From assembly GCA_965279065.1 (NCBI GenBank), contig OZ257134.1:3534001-3598000 (forward strand): a stretch of 64,000 nucleotides of DNA, written 5' to 3'. This document shows positions 52,583-61,621 of this stretch, piece after piece. The DNA is from JAKAXS01 sp965279065. Its GTDB lineage: Bacteria; Pseudomonadota; Alphaproteobacteria; Rhizobiales; Hyphomicrobiaceae. A model generated the notes under the pieces. That model ran no database searches, was not told where the DNA came from, and was given only the letters and a program-made list of their open reading frames with translations. Both the position numbers and the translations under genes were made by a program. Within the stretch, counting starts at the first letter, position 1, and each line of letters opens with the position of its first letter.

Positions 52583-53650
52583 ATGGACGCTCATCGTGCA
52601 TTCGAAACAAACCGCACGGCCACCAGCATCCCGCAGGGCCATCGCTTGACCGGCCCGCTGCACAGCAGGCTCGCCCGCGAGTCCATTCCGGTCATCAAGA
52701 CCGGCAGCGACTATCCGCTGCAAACTCTTGAAGCCGAGCCCGCCCGGCTGCACGCCTTGCTGGATGCCGCAACGCGGCACGCACCGCCGGCCGCCCTGCG
52801 CCAGCTCGACAAGATTTCGCGCCACTGGCTCGTGCGCTGGAACAGCCCGCATCTGAGCGAAATAGACGCCATCGCCGCAGCCGTCGGCCGGCCCGGGGCA
52901 TATTTTTTCTCCGTCAACTACGAGTGGGGCTGCACCACCGCTGCCAAGCCGGCGCCCGATCGTAAGTCGGCGCGCCTCATCCGCGTGCTCGACTGGCGCA
53001 CGCCCGGTCTCGGCCGCAACCTCATCGCCGCCGATGTGGATGGTCCCGTGGGCCGCTACCTCACGCTGACCTGGCCGGGATACACCGGCATCCTAACGGC
53101 AATGGCACCGGGCCGCTTCACCGGCGCTCTCAATCAGGCACCGATGCGCAAGTCGTTCGGCGTCTTCGTCCTAGACTGGGCCCAGAATCGCGCCCGCGTT
53201 TGGCGCATGCCGCACCAGATGCCGGGCCACCTTCTCCGCAGCGTGTTCGACGAGGCGAAGGACTTCGCCGACGCCCGTTCGCGCCTCATCACGGCGCCGA
53301 TCTGCTCGCCGGCCATCTTCACGTTGGCGGGCCTCCGCCCGAATGAAACCGTCGTCATCGAACGCACAGAGACCGAAGCCCGCGTTCACGACGGCGCCAA
53401 CGTTGCCGCCAACCATTGGCAGGCGGCCGGTTGGCAGGGTCGCCCCCGCGGTCACAACAGCGCCGGCCGCGCCTGTCAGATGCACGCCATCCCGGCCGAG
53501 TTCGACACAACCTTTCCGTGGATGAAGCCGCCGGTCCTCAACGACCACACGCGGCTCGTTGCGATGGCCGACGCCACCCAGGGTCGCCTCATCGCCCAAG
53601 GCTGGGAAGCCGACGGCCCCGCCACCTTGCCGCTCGACATAACGCTTTAG
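52583..53650 (+). CDS. Ntn-hydrolase-like protein (acid ceramidase/choloylglycine hydrolase fold)
   Basis: Protein of 355 residues. The segment VNYEWGCTTA has a probable nucleophile Cys117, followed by RLIRVLDWRTPGLGRNL with the Arg and Asp expected after the nucleophile. Later segments GYTGILTAMAPGRFTGALNQAP and HNSAGRACQMHA also fit this fold. In the acid ceramidase/NAAA group the Cys becomes N-terminal by autocleavage and hydrolyses amide bonds of lipids. No signal peptide is seen, so it looks cytosolic. Substrate unknown; an acyl-amide is a guess from the fold. Confidence 0.68.
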   Translation: MDAHRAFETNRTATSIPQGHRLTGPLHSRLARESIPVIKTGSDYPLQTLEAEPARLHALLDAATRHAPPAALRQLDKISRHWLVRWNSPHLSEIDAIAAAVGRPGAYFFSVNYEWGCTTAAKPAPDRKSARLIRVLDWRTPGLGRNLIAADVDGPVGRYLTLTWPGYTGILTAMAPGRFTGALNQAPMRKSFGVFVLDWAQNRARVWRMPHQMPGHLLRSVFDEAKDFADARSRLITAPICSPAIFTLAGLRPNETVVIERTETEARVHDGANVAANHWQAAGWQGRPRGHNSAGRACQMHAIPAEFDTTFPWMKPPVLNDHTRLVAMADATQGRLIAQGWEADGPATLPLDITL

Positions 53651-53699
53651 GTCTCTCCCCTGAGTGAAAGGTCAGCGGCAGGTCCCATCACACCGGCGA

Positions 53700-54236
53700 T
53701 CAATATCCCAGCCAGGCTTCAAGTGGGCCCTTCGGCAGCGGCACCATGAACCAGCGCTCGAACATGAAGAACAATACGAGCGGCACGGCGATGCCCACGG
53801 CCAGCGATCGTGCCATGCTCTCGCGCCCGATGATCATCATGAACAGCGCGATGAAGAAACCCGACGCGGCATAGATGCCGATGTAGTGGATTGCGGTGAT
53901 GAAAAGAATGAGCGGCAGTAGCACGCTCAAAACCCGGCCGAACCCGGCCGTGGTCACGAACACCGGATCTTCGCCCTCAGGGCCATACAGAATGACGCGG
54001 ACAAGATTGACGACACTTGCGCCGCCCATCAGCACCGCGACGATAAACGGGAAGAACCCCGACGCCGGACCCTGCCCCTCGATCCAGCCGAAGCCGAGCC
54101 GAACGCACTCGCGGATCACCACGGCGGACAGCAGAAGCAGCGACAGCGACGTTACGATTTCCATCGTCCGCGCCGACACCAGCGGGTGTTCGCGATCTTC
54201 CGGTGCGTGGTCGGCGTGCGGCGCTTCTTCAGTCAT
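53700..54236 (-). CDS. tctB: tripartite tricarboxylate transporter small membrane subunit TctB
   Basis: Protein of 178 residues with four hydrophobic helices (IVTSLSLLLLSAVVIREC, GFFPFIVAVLMGGASVVNLVRVI, VLLPLILFITAIHYIGIYAASGFFIALFMMIIG, given by place not length) and the TctB-type GPASGFFPF motif. It is the small permease subunit of a TctABC uptake system. It comes last in the order tctA-tctC-tctB, after a hairpin that may lower its expression. Confidence 0.9.
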   Translation of the reverse strand: MTEEAPHADHAPEDREHPLVSARTMEIVTSLSLLLLSAVVIRECVRLGFGWIEGQGPASGFFPFIVAVLMGGASVVNLVRVILYGPEGEDPVFVTTAGFGRVLSVLLPLILFITAIHYIGIYAASGFFIALFMMIIGRESMARSLAVGIAVPLVLFFMFERWFMVPLPKGPLEAWLGY

Positions 54237-54267
54237 AATGCGATCCAGGTCTTTGCCAACGTGGTTG

Positions 54268-54293
54268 CGGGCCGGCTAACGACGGCCGGCCCG
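54268..54293 (-). terminator. hairpin between tctC and tctB
   Basis: CGGGCCGGC (54268-54276) pairs with GCCGGCCCG (54285-54293) over an 8-nt loop. There is no T-run. Hairpins after binding-protein genes often stabilise that part of the mRNA or attenuate what follows. Confidence 0.5.
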
Positions 54294-54303
54294 GCTTGTA
54301 GGC

Positions 54304-55323
54304 TTACGGCTGCGGCGCGGCCAGGAAGCCAGCTTCCTGCATCAGCGTCTTATGCTTGGCTTCCGTCTCCGTCAGCCAGGCCTTGAACTCCTCGCCCTTG
54401 AGCGATGTCTGGTTGAAGGCACCGTCCTGCATGAACTTCTTCCAGTCGTCCGTCGCCATCACCTTGGCGAACAGGTCCTGATAGAACGCGACTTCCTCCG
54501 GCTTGGCATCCGGTCCCATGAAGATGCCGCGCAGCATCTGGTACTGCACGTCGACGCCGGCTTCCTGGCAGGTTGGAATGTCGGCCCAGCTCATGTCTGC
54601 GGTGATCTTGTCGGTGTAGGTGCTACGCGCCTTGTCGAAGATGCACAGCGGCCGCAGCGCGCCCGACTTCCAATGGGTCGCCGCCTCGATGGGGTTGTTC
54701 ACGGTGGAATTCACGTGCTCGCCGACGAGCTGCGTGGCTACAGCACCACCGCCCTGATACGGCACGTACGTGAACTTCTTCGGCGCCGTCTGTTTCTCCA
54801 GCGCCACGGTGATGATCTGGTCTTCCTGCTTGGATCCGGTGCCGCCCATCTTGAACGTCTTGTCGTCACCGGCCTTCACTGCGTCGATGTACTCCTTCGC
54901 CGACTTGTACGGCGTCGATGCGTTGACCCAGAGGATGAACTGGTCGAGCGCCAGCATCTGCACCGGAGTGAGATCTTTCCAGTTGAACGGCACGCCCGTA
55001 CCCAGCGGCGTCGTGAACAGGTTCGACAGCGTGATGGCGATGGTGTGCGGCTGACCCTTCGCGCCTTTGACCTCCAGGAAGCCCTCCGCACCGGCACCGC
55101 CGGCCTTGTTCACCACCACAACCGGCTGCGCCATCAACTGGTTCTTGGCGATGACGCCCTGGATGAAGCGCGCCATCTGGTCGGCGCCGCCGCCCGTTCC
55201 GGCCGGCACGATGAATGTGACGGGCCGGGTCGGCTCCCAGGCAAAAGCCACCGTCGGCAACGCGACCGCAAGCAGCACGGCAGCGGTCAGAGCTGTTCGA
55301 GACTTGAAGCTACGTGAGCGCAT
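54304..55323 (-). CDS. tctC: tripartite tricarboxylate transporter substrate-binding protein (TctC/Bug family)
   Basis: Protein of 339 residues with a signal peptide (ALTAAVLLAVALPTVAFA, cleaved before WEP) and Bug-family features: RPVTFIVPAGTGGGADQMARFIQ near 34, VVVNKAGGAGAEGF, and YQGGGAVATQLVGEHV near 205. These proteins bind carboxylates in the periplasm and pass them to TctAB. The ligand cannot be told. It lies between tctA (51 bp) and tctB. Confidence 0.93.
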   Translation of the reverse strand: MRSRSFKSRTALTAAVLLAVALPTVAFAWEPTRPVTFIVPAGTGGGADQMARFIQGVIAKNQLMAQPVVVVNKAGGAGAEGFLEVKGAKGQPHTIAITLSNLFTTPLGTGVPFNWKDLTPVQMLALDQFILWVNASTPYKSAKEYIDAVKAGDDKTFKMGGTGSKQEDQIITVALEKQTAPKKFTYVPYQGGGAVATQLVGEHVNSTVNNPIEAATHWKSGALRPLCIFDKARSTYTDKITADMSWADIPTCQEAGVDVQYQMLRGIFMGPDAKPEEVAFYQDLFAKVMATDDWKKFMQDGAFNQTSLKGEEFKAWLTETEAKHKTLMQEAGFLAAPQP

Positions 55324-55374
55324 CGGTGTTCTCCCTAGACCTGAGACGCCTCAGGATGTGTGTTGCATTTTTTG

Positions 55375-56901
55375 TTATGTGGAACGACCGGCCCGCGACT
55401 CTGGATCGGCCTGCCCTGACAATCGCTCCCGTATCCAGCCGAACATCGGCCAGAACAGCAGGATCAGGCCGAGTGTCATGATCGAGCTGACGAGCCAGTT
55501 TGAGAAGAAGATGGAAAAACTGCCTTGGCTGCCGAGCAGCGCCTGGCGGAAGGCTTCCTCGGCCTTGTCACCCAGCACAATCGCCAGCACCAGCGGGGCG
55601 AGCGGGTATTTCAGCTTGTTGAAGACATAGCCGACGACGCCGAAGCCCAGCATCATCCACACGTCGAACATCGAGTTGTGCACTGTGTAGGCACCGATGG
55701 CGCAAACGACGAGAATGATCGGCGCGATGATCGGGAACGGCACGCGCAGAATCGCCGCGAACAGCGGCACGCATGTCAGCACGATGATCAACCCGACGAC
55801 GTTGCCGAGATACATCGACGCGATCAGTCCCCATACGAAGTCGTGCTGCTCGATGAACAGCATCGGCCCCGGCTGCAACCCCCAGATCATGAGACCGCCG
55901 AGCAGCACCGCCGCCGTCGGCGAGCCGGGGATGCCCAGCGTCAGCATCGGCAGCAGCGCACTGGTCCCCGCGGCATGCGCCGCCGTCTCCGGTGCGATCA
56001 CGCCCTCAATCTCGCCCTTGCCGAAGTTGCGACCGTTGCGCGAGAAGCGCTTGGCGAGCCCATAGGACATGAACGACGCCGGCGTTGCCCCACCCGGTGT
56101 GATGCCCATCCAGCAGCCGACGAGGCAACTGCGCACCGACGTGACCCAGTAGGATGGCAGCTTCTTCCAAGTCTCCAGCACTTTGCGGAAGTGCAGCTTG
56201 CCGGCATTGCCCTTGAACGACAGGCCATCCTCGATCGAGCACAGGATCTCGCCGATGCCAAACAGACCGATGACCGCGATCAGGAAGTCGAAGCCCGACA
56301 GCAGCTCCTCGTGGCCGAATGTCATGCGCAGCGTGCCGGTCATCTTGTCGAGACCGACCGCGCCCAGCGCAAAGCCGAGCGACATCGCAGCGACCACCTT
56401 GAACGGCGTACCGCGACTCATGCCGATGAAACTGGCGAACGTCAGGAAGAAGACCGCAAAGAATTCCACCGGCCCGAACCGTAACGCGAACTTGGCGACC
56501 AACGGCGCCAGGAAGGTGATCATGATGACGGCGACGAGCGCGCCAACGAACGAGGAGGTAAAGGCCGCGGTCAGTGCCTCTTCCGATCGGCCGTCTCGCG
56601 CCATCGGATGGCCGTCGAAGGTCGTCGCCACCGACCACGGCTCGCCGGGAATGTTGAACAGGATCGACGTGATCGCCCCGCCGAACAACGCCCCCCAATA
56701 AATGCAGGAGAGCATGATGATCGCCGACGTTGGCGGCATCGTGAAGGTCAGCGGCAGCAGAATGGCGACGCCGTTCGCGCCGCCCAGGCCTGGCAGAACG
56801 CCAATGATGACACCAAGAACGATGCCAATGCCCATCAGCATGAGGTTGTATGGCGTCAAGGCCACAGCAAACCCCTGCATCAACGATGCGATATCTTCCA
56901 C
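55375..56901 (-). CDS. tctA: tripartite tricarboxylate transporter large membrane subunit TctA
   Basis: Protein of 508 residues with about 12 helices and TctA signatures: GVLPGLGGANGVAILLPLTF near 34, YWGALFGGAITSILFNIPGEPWS near 68, and GITPGGATPASFMSYGLAKRFS near 265. It is the large permease subunit driving carboxylate uptake. It starts the leftward operon, with the XRE-cupin regulator encoded 294 bp upstream in the same direction. Confidence 0.95.
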   Translation of the reverse strand: MEDIASLMQGFAVALTPYNLMLMGIGIVLGVIIGVLPGLGGANGVAILLPLTFTMPPTSAIIMLSCIYWGALFGGAITSILFNIPGEPWSVATTFDGHPMARDGRSEEALTAAFTSSFVGALVAVIMITFLAPLVAKFALRFGPVEFFAVFFLTFASFIGMSRGTPFKVVAAMSLGFALGAVGLDKMTGTLRMTFGHEELLSGFDFLIAVIGLFGIGEILCSIEDGLSFKGNAGKLHFRKVLETWKKLPSYWVTSVRSCLVGCWMGITPGGATPASFMSYGLAKRFSRNGRNFGKGEIEGVIAPETAAHAAGTSALLPMLTLGIPGSPTAAVLLGGLMIWGLQPGPMLFIEQHDFVWGLIASMYLGNVVGLIIVLTCVPLFAAILRVPFPIIAPIILVVCAIGAYTVHNSMFDVWMMLGFGVVGYVFNKLKYPLAPLVLAIVLGDKAEEAFRQALLGSQGSFSIFFSNWLVSSIMTLGLILLFWPMFGWIRERLSGQADPESRAGRST

Positions 56902-57134
56902 GCCGGCTTTCCAACCCCTAGTGCCGCAAGCGTGCGGCCTCGGCCGCGCCCGCGATCATTTTGTTAGTTCCGTCGCTGCAAGACGAACCGGCCCACGGGT
57001 CAGCGATCGCCAACTCCGATTGTACCTTAGTCCAGGTCCATAAGCGCAGGCCACCTTGCTGAAAAAATTCTTTCCTGACAAGACGCTGCGATAATTATGG
57101 CGAGCGGGATGTGCTGAATGATTAATCAGAAACG

Positions 57135-57158
57135 CCGCCGCCGTCTGCCGGGCGGCGG
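57135..57158 (-). terminator. GC-rich hairpin after the XRE-cupin regulator
   Basis: An 8-bp perfect stem (57135-57142 with 57151-57158) with an 8-nt loop; on the minus strand it is followed by cgtttctgattaat, with only a short T-run. It lies 37 bp after the regulator's stop and probably separates it from the tctA transcript, whose promoter should lie between here and 56901. Confidence 0.55.
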
Positions 57159-57194
57159 TCGCCTCGCATCTGCGAGAAAATACGAGCGCGCGAT

Positions 57195-57899
57195 TTAACC
57201 GGCGCCGTTCGCGTACGTCGTGACGAGATAAAGCCGCGCCGGATCCGCTCCGGCATTCCGGTAGATGTGCGGCTGATCGGCGGCAAATAGCAACGCGTCG
57301 CCGGTGCGTAGCAGCACGGGCCTCTCGCGTCCGACGATCACTTCCACGCTGCCGTCCTCGACGACCAGGTTCTGACGCGTTCCCGGCGCATGCGCCTTTG
57401 CCTCTTCGCGATGACCGGCGGCAATCGTCACCTCGAAGAACTCCGTGCGCCGTTCGCCGCCGAGCGGAAACAGGGCTCGGGCGACAAACTGCCCATCGCT
57501 CGAAACGATGGCGTGCGTCTTGCTGGGTCGCAGCACTTCGGTCTCCACGGCATCCTGCGATGTCAGAAGCCCGGGAATGGAAACGTCCAGCGCCACGGCA
57601 ATCTTGGCCAGCAGCCCCACCGTCGGCACGCTGCGTCCCGTCTCGATCTGACCCAGCATCGCGCGGCTGACGCCAGACAGCTTGGCAAGCCGCTCCAGCG
57701 AATAACCTTGCCGCCGCCGCAACCGCTTCAGATTTTGTCCGACCACGCGCGCCAGAACCGCTGGAGCCGAGGCCGCTTTCTCCTTGACTGAAATCTCGCC
57801 GCGGGCGGCTGCTTCAGCGATTTTTCGAGCCATGTCCGCCTGCGGCGTTGCATCGGCGCTTGGGCCGACTGCGATATCACTCTCGAGAATTTGAGACAT
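57195..57899 (-). CDS. XRE-family regulator with C-terminal cupin domain
   Basis: Protein of 234 residues. The helix-turn-helix (about 52-108) reads VGQNLKRLRRRQGYSLERLAKLSGVSRAMLGQIE, shown here only to place it; the cupin domain (about 150-230) has EVTIAAGHREEAKAHAPGTRQNLVVEDGSVEV. Such proteins sense a small molecule and often control the adjacent uptake or catabolic operon. The TctABC genes follow in the same direction, so it is their likely regulator. An acidic N-terminal extension of about 45 residues has no known role. Confidence 0.88.
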   Translation of the reverse strand: MSQILESDIAVGPSADATPQADMARKIAEAAARGEISVKEKAASAPAVLARVVGQNLKRLRRRQGYSLERLAKLSGVSRAMLGQIETGRSVPTVGLLAKIAVALDVSIPGLLTSQDAVETEVLRPSKTHAIVSSDGQFVARALFPLGGERRTEFFEVTIAAGHREEAKAHAPGTRQNLVVEDGSVEVIVGRERPVLLRTGDALLFAADQPHIYRNAGADPARLYLVTTYANGAG

Positions 57900-58170
57900 G
57901 GGTTCGCTCGCCGGCCTGTCGCTGTGTTGGCAATGCGCGCTTGAGCGAAGGGGGATCGGACGGTCCGCAGTGTCGCCGGGAGAGTATCTGCGAACCGCCC
58001 AATTCCCTCGTGCTCAAGTCGCAGGACAGACGCTAGGGCCGGACAGGGTCCAGACGAACGAAGAAGAACTGCAAAGCTTATTCTGCGATCTCAGAAATGA
58101 AAATCATCCGTCGGCGCATGATGGAAATCCGTGAACGGCAACCAGATGCCGGCCACCAAATGAAAGTCCT

Positions 58171-59478
58171 CTATCGCTGCAGGTCCGCCGTCGCGGCCGG
58201 CAGACCGCTGGAGATCGCCGCGCTGAGCGCGCTGCCACCCGCCTTGCGGGCGACGCTTTCCGGCACGATCCAGGCGCGATAGGTCGCCGTCCGCGCCCCA
58301 CGTGAGCAGTGCAGATGGCCCGACGCAGCGGTGCACGTCCGGTCGCTCTCCACCGCGACCTTTTCCCGCCGATCGTGACGCAAGATGCGCAAGTCGATCG
58401 GCTGGATCTCGAACCGACCCGTTCCAACCTCGACGTCACGGAATATGCAGACCAATGAGTGCCGGCACGCACCGGCTCGCTGCCCCAGCGTATTGCCGGG
58501 CCCAAAGGCGCGCCCCCGCGTCATTTCCTGCGCAGCGTCTTCGACCCCGCGGCCGATGTAGCACCGCTCACCGATGCACAGGATCGGATCGGCCGTCTTC
58601 TCATAGCGGCGGATGCCGCGCGTGCCCGGCTCCATGACCAGCAGGATCGTCGCCCGCGTTTCGCTCTGCGCGGCGAGAGCGATGTCGTCGGCCTCCCGCG
58701 CGGCCACGCGTGGCTGCGGCACAGCAGCGGCCTGCGGTAAAGCGGGCGATGCGGTCGCCTCCGCTCCGGGTTCCGGCGCGGGCGGATTTCCCAACGCGCT
58801 GTAGCCTTCACCAAGGTCCTTGGCCGCCCGCTGCTCGCGCGCACGCGCCAGCTTCTCGCTCAGACGCCGAGCCTCCTCCTCGCGATCTGCCTCCATACGG
58901 CGCTGCACATCGGCCTGTCGTGCGCTCTCCACGCGCACCGCCTCTGCCGCTTCCTTCTCACGCCGCTCCACGTCGGCCTTTTCAGCCGCGAGCCGCTGCG
59001 CCTCAACCTCTTTGATGCGCAGTGCCTCCTTGGCGGCACGCTCACGCGCAGCCTTGTCCTCGGCAAGATCTTCCTCGGCCTTGCGCTTCTCCTCGGCGGC
59101 GCGGCGTTCCGCATCGGCCTCTTCCGCAGCCAGCCGCTTCGCCTCAGCCTCACGCGCCGCGTCGGCGGCCCGCTCGCGTTCCGCCTGTTCCTTGCGTGCC
59201 TTGAGGTCGGCGGCTTCCGCCTTGGCCCGTTCCAGCATTTCGGCTTCGTCGGCCCTCAGCCGCGCGTCATCATCGAGCTTGCGCTCCAGGGCCTTTCGAT
59301 CCTTGTCATTGGAAGGGGCGGGCGCATCGTCGCCATCGTGCGCAAATTTGTCGGCAAGCGAATGCGCCGCATTGTCGTCGGCACGTGCCGAACCCGGGTG
59401 CAGCAACGCCGCCACGCTGACGAATCCCACACTCACGAGACCAAGCAAAGTCCGCCAGCGCACCGTCGCCATGGCCAC
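58171..59478 (-). CDS. exported coiled-coil protein with a cysteine-containing C-terminal domain
   Basis: Protein of 435 residues. A signal peptide (LLGLVSVGFVSVAALLHPGSARA) is followed by a long, highly charged Ala/Glu/Lys/Arg coiled coil (about 60-225), an Ala/Pro linker (225-265) and a C-terminal domain (about 270-420) with paired Cys (LCIGERC, ACRHSLVC, TCTAASGHLHC), probably disulfide-bonded in the periplasm. I do not know its function. ATG codons at 59478 and 59472 are both possible. Confidence 0.72.
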   Translation of the reverse strand: MAMATVRWRTLLGLVSVGFVSVAALLHPGSARADDNAAHSLADKFAHDGDDAPAPSNDKDRKALERKLDDDARLRADEAEMLERAKAEAADLKARKEQAERERAADAAREAEAKRLAAEEADAERRAAEEKRKAEEDLAEDKAARERAAKEALRIKEVEAQRLAAEKADVERREKEAAEAVRVESARQADVQRRMEADREEEARRLSEKLARAREQRAAKDLGEGYSALGNPPAPEPGAEATASPALPQAAAVPQPRVAAREADDIALAAQSETRATILLVMEPGTRGIRRYEKTADPILCIGERCYIGRGVEDAAQEMTRGRAFGPGNTLGQRAGACRHSLVCIFRDVEVGTGRFEIQPIDLRILRHDRREKVAVESDRTCTAASGHLHCSRGARTATYRAWIVPESVARKAGGSALSAAISSGLPAATADLQR

Positions 59479-59549
59479 GCACCCAATTCCCCTGATTCCG
59501 CCGTGGCCACTGTCAGATGAAATTCAGGCAACAAAGCGATTGAAGCGAG

Positions 59550-60431
59550 TCAATCCGGTGTCGCCGCACCGGCTGCCAGAATGCCGCGCAGACCCTCGCG
59601 ATAGTTGGGATAGCGCAGCGAGACGCCGAGATCACCCTTCAGCCGCGCATTGGAAACGCGACGGTTGGACAAATAAAAGCTGCGTGCCATCGGCGACAGC
59701 TCCGCCGCCTCGAATTCGACCTCGGGCGGTGGTGCAACGCCCAGCAGCTCGGCAGCATACGTGATGACGTCCTGCGGCGGCGCCGGCTCGTCGTCAGCCA
59801 CGTTGTAGATGTCGTGCGATCCCCGCCCGCTCATCGCTGCCGCCAGGGCCCTCGCAATGTCGTCGACGTGGATGCGATTGAACACCTGCCCCGGCTTGAC
59901 GATACGCTGTGCCCGGCCGGTCCGCAGGCTGTCGAACGCACTGCGGCCCGGGCCATAGATCCCTGCCAGCCGAAAGACTTGCGCCTGCCGTCCTGAAGCC
60001 CTCAGCTGGTCGAGCCACGACCGTTCGGCGTCGATGCGCCAACGTGTGCGATCGAAATCGCCGCTGACCTCGCTGGCCTCGTCCACCCAACCGCCGAACG
60101 TATTGCCATAGACACCTACCGTCGACAGATAGCCGGCCCACGCGAGGTCCGGCGCGGACGCGATCTCCCGCCCATATGTGCGCAGGACCGGGTCACCACG
60201 CTCGTCCGGTGGCGCCGACGTCAGCACATGCGTCGCCGCTGCAATCGCCTGCATCACCTTCGCATCGGCCACATCGCCGTCGAAAACCCACGCCTCGTAA
60301 CCCTGGCGCCGCAAGCGGTCGACGCCATCGCGCGAGCGCGCTGTGCCCGCGACATGCCATCCGGACGCCAGCAAAGGTCGAGCCAGTGCCTGTGCGGTGT
60401 AGCCTAGCCCGAAACAAAACAACCGCTTCAT
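59550..60431 (-). CDS. YeeZ-like NAD(P)-dependent epimerase/reductase family protein
   Basis: Protein of 293 residues from ATG 60431, with FGLGYTAQALARPLL as the Rossmann motif, YLSTVGVYGN near 110, RLAGIYGPGRSAF and NRIHVDDIARAL, the extended SDR signature. The usual active-site YxxxK is not obvious, as in the YeeZ group. It overlaps queG by 4 bp (ATGA), so the two are coupled; I rejected the longer frame to 60833, which lies within queG. Substrate unknown. Confidence 0.88.
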   Translation of the reverse strand: MKRLFCFGLGYTAQALARPLLASGWHVAGTARSRDGVDRLRRQGYEAWVFDGDVADAKVMQAIAAATHVLTSAPPDERGDPVLRTYGREIASAPDLAWAGYLSTVGVYGNTFGGWVDEASEVSGDFDRTRWRIDAERSWLDQLRASGRQAQVFRLAGIYGPGRSAFDSLRTGRAQRIVKPGQVFNRIHVDDIARALAAAMSGRGSHDIYNVADDEPAPPQDVITYAAELLGVAPPPEVEFEAAELSPMARSFYLSNRRVSNARLKGDLGVSLRYPNYREGLRGILAAGAATPD

Positions 60432-61606
60432 CTGCGCGCCTCGGGGCGCACCACTTTCGACGCCTGCCATTCGGCCACGACGTCCGCGTCGCGCTCTTCC
60501 GCCAAGGCCGTCGCGCGCATGGCGTCGATCTCCGCCTCCGGCAACAGTTGCTGCAGCGCCCACACGGCCATCGCCCGCACCAGGGAAGACGCGGAACCAA
60601 GGTGCTGCCGCACCGGCTCGACGAGCGCCGGATCGTTGGAGTTGCCAGCCGCGATCAGCACGTTGCGTAGGAACCTCTCCCGCCCTGTCCGCTTGACAGG
60701 CGTCCCGCGAAACCGCTCGCGAAAGGTTTCCTCGTCGAGACCCAGCAGTTCGCCGAGTGGCGGCAGGACGGCGCCCTCGACCGCCGCGAACTTTGCCTCG
60801 CGCGACGCCTCCGCGAACTTGTTCCACGGACACACCGACAGGCAGTCGTCACAGCCGAACACCCGGTTGCCGATCGCCGGGCGGAAGGCGCGGTCGATAT
60901 GCCCCTTGTGCTCGATTGTCAGGTACGCGATGCAGCGCCGCGCATCAAGCTGATAGGGCGCAGGAAACGCCTGCGTCGGGCACACGTCGAGGCAGCGCCG
61001 GCAACTGCCGCAGTGATCGTATTCGGCTGCGTCCGGCTCCAGTTCGGCAACGCTCGCAATCGCCCCGAGGAACAGCCACGACCCGTGCGTCCGCGACACG
61101 AGGTTGGTGTGCTTGCCCTGCCAGCCGAGCCCCGCCGCCTGCGCCAGCGGTTTCTCCATCAACGGCGCCGTGTCGACGAAGACCTTCACGTCCTGCCCTG
61201 AAGCAGCGTGCAGCCAACGCGCCAGTGCCTTCAGCCTTGCCTTGACGACGTCGTGGTAATCCTTGCCCTGCGCGTAGACGGAGATGACGCCGTGGGACGC
61301 CTGCGTCAGGCCGTCCATCGGATCGCTCTCGGGCGCATAACTCATGCCGAGCATGATGAGCGACTTCACGTCCGGCCACAGCGTGCGCGGATCGCGGCGC
61401 CGCGCCGCCGTCGTCTCCATCCAGTCCATGTCACCATGACGGCCATCGGCGAGAAACGTCATCAGCCGCTCGCCCGCTGCCCCGATCGCGTCAGGTCGCG
61501 TGACATTGACGGCATCGAAGCCCAACGCCCGTGCCTCGGCCAGCAGTGCTGACTTGAGGTCGCGCGGCGCCCCAGTGGCCGATGCGGATTGTGCGAGGGC
61601 GGTCAT
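60428..61606 (-). CDS. queG: epoxyqueuosine reductase QueG
   Basis: Protein of 392 residues with the QueG layout: an N-terminal cobalamin-binding part (MTFLADGRHGDMDWME, VFVDTAPLMEKPLAQAAGLGWQGKHTN), two [4Fe-4S] motifs (CGSCRRCLDVCPTQAF near 200 and CDDCLSVCPWN near 253) and a C-terminal HEAT-like part. It reduces epoxyqueuosine to queuosine in tRNA, the last step of the pathway. It lies 15 bp after a glutathione transferase gene and overlaps the YeeZ-like gene. Confidence 0.95.
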   Translation of the reverse strand: MTALAQSASATGAPRDLKSALLAEARALGFDAVNVTRPDAIGAAGERLMTFLADGRHGDMDWMETTAARRRDPRTLWPDVKSLIMLGMSYAPESDPMDGLTQASHGVISVYAQGKDYHDVVKARLKALARWLHAASGQDVKVFVDTAPLMEKPLAQAAGLGWQGKHTNLVSRTHGSWLFLGAIASVAELEPDAAEYDHCGSCRRCLDVCPTQAFPAPYQLDARRCIAYLTIEHKGHIDRAFRPAIGNRVFGCDDCLSVCPWNKFAEASREAKFAAVEGAVLPPLGELLGLDEETFRERFRGTPVKRTGRERFLRNVLIAAGNSNDPALVEPVRQHLGSASSLVRAMAVWALQQLLPEAEIDAMRATALAEERDADVVAEWQASKVVRPEARR

Positions 61607-61621
61607 GGCCCGTCTTAGACC

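Noticed and set aside
54352..56484. long plus-strand frames opposite tctC and tctA
   Set aside because: Arg/His-rich antisense shadows of clearly recognised transporter genes.
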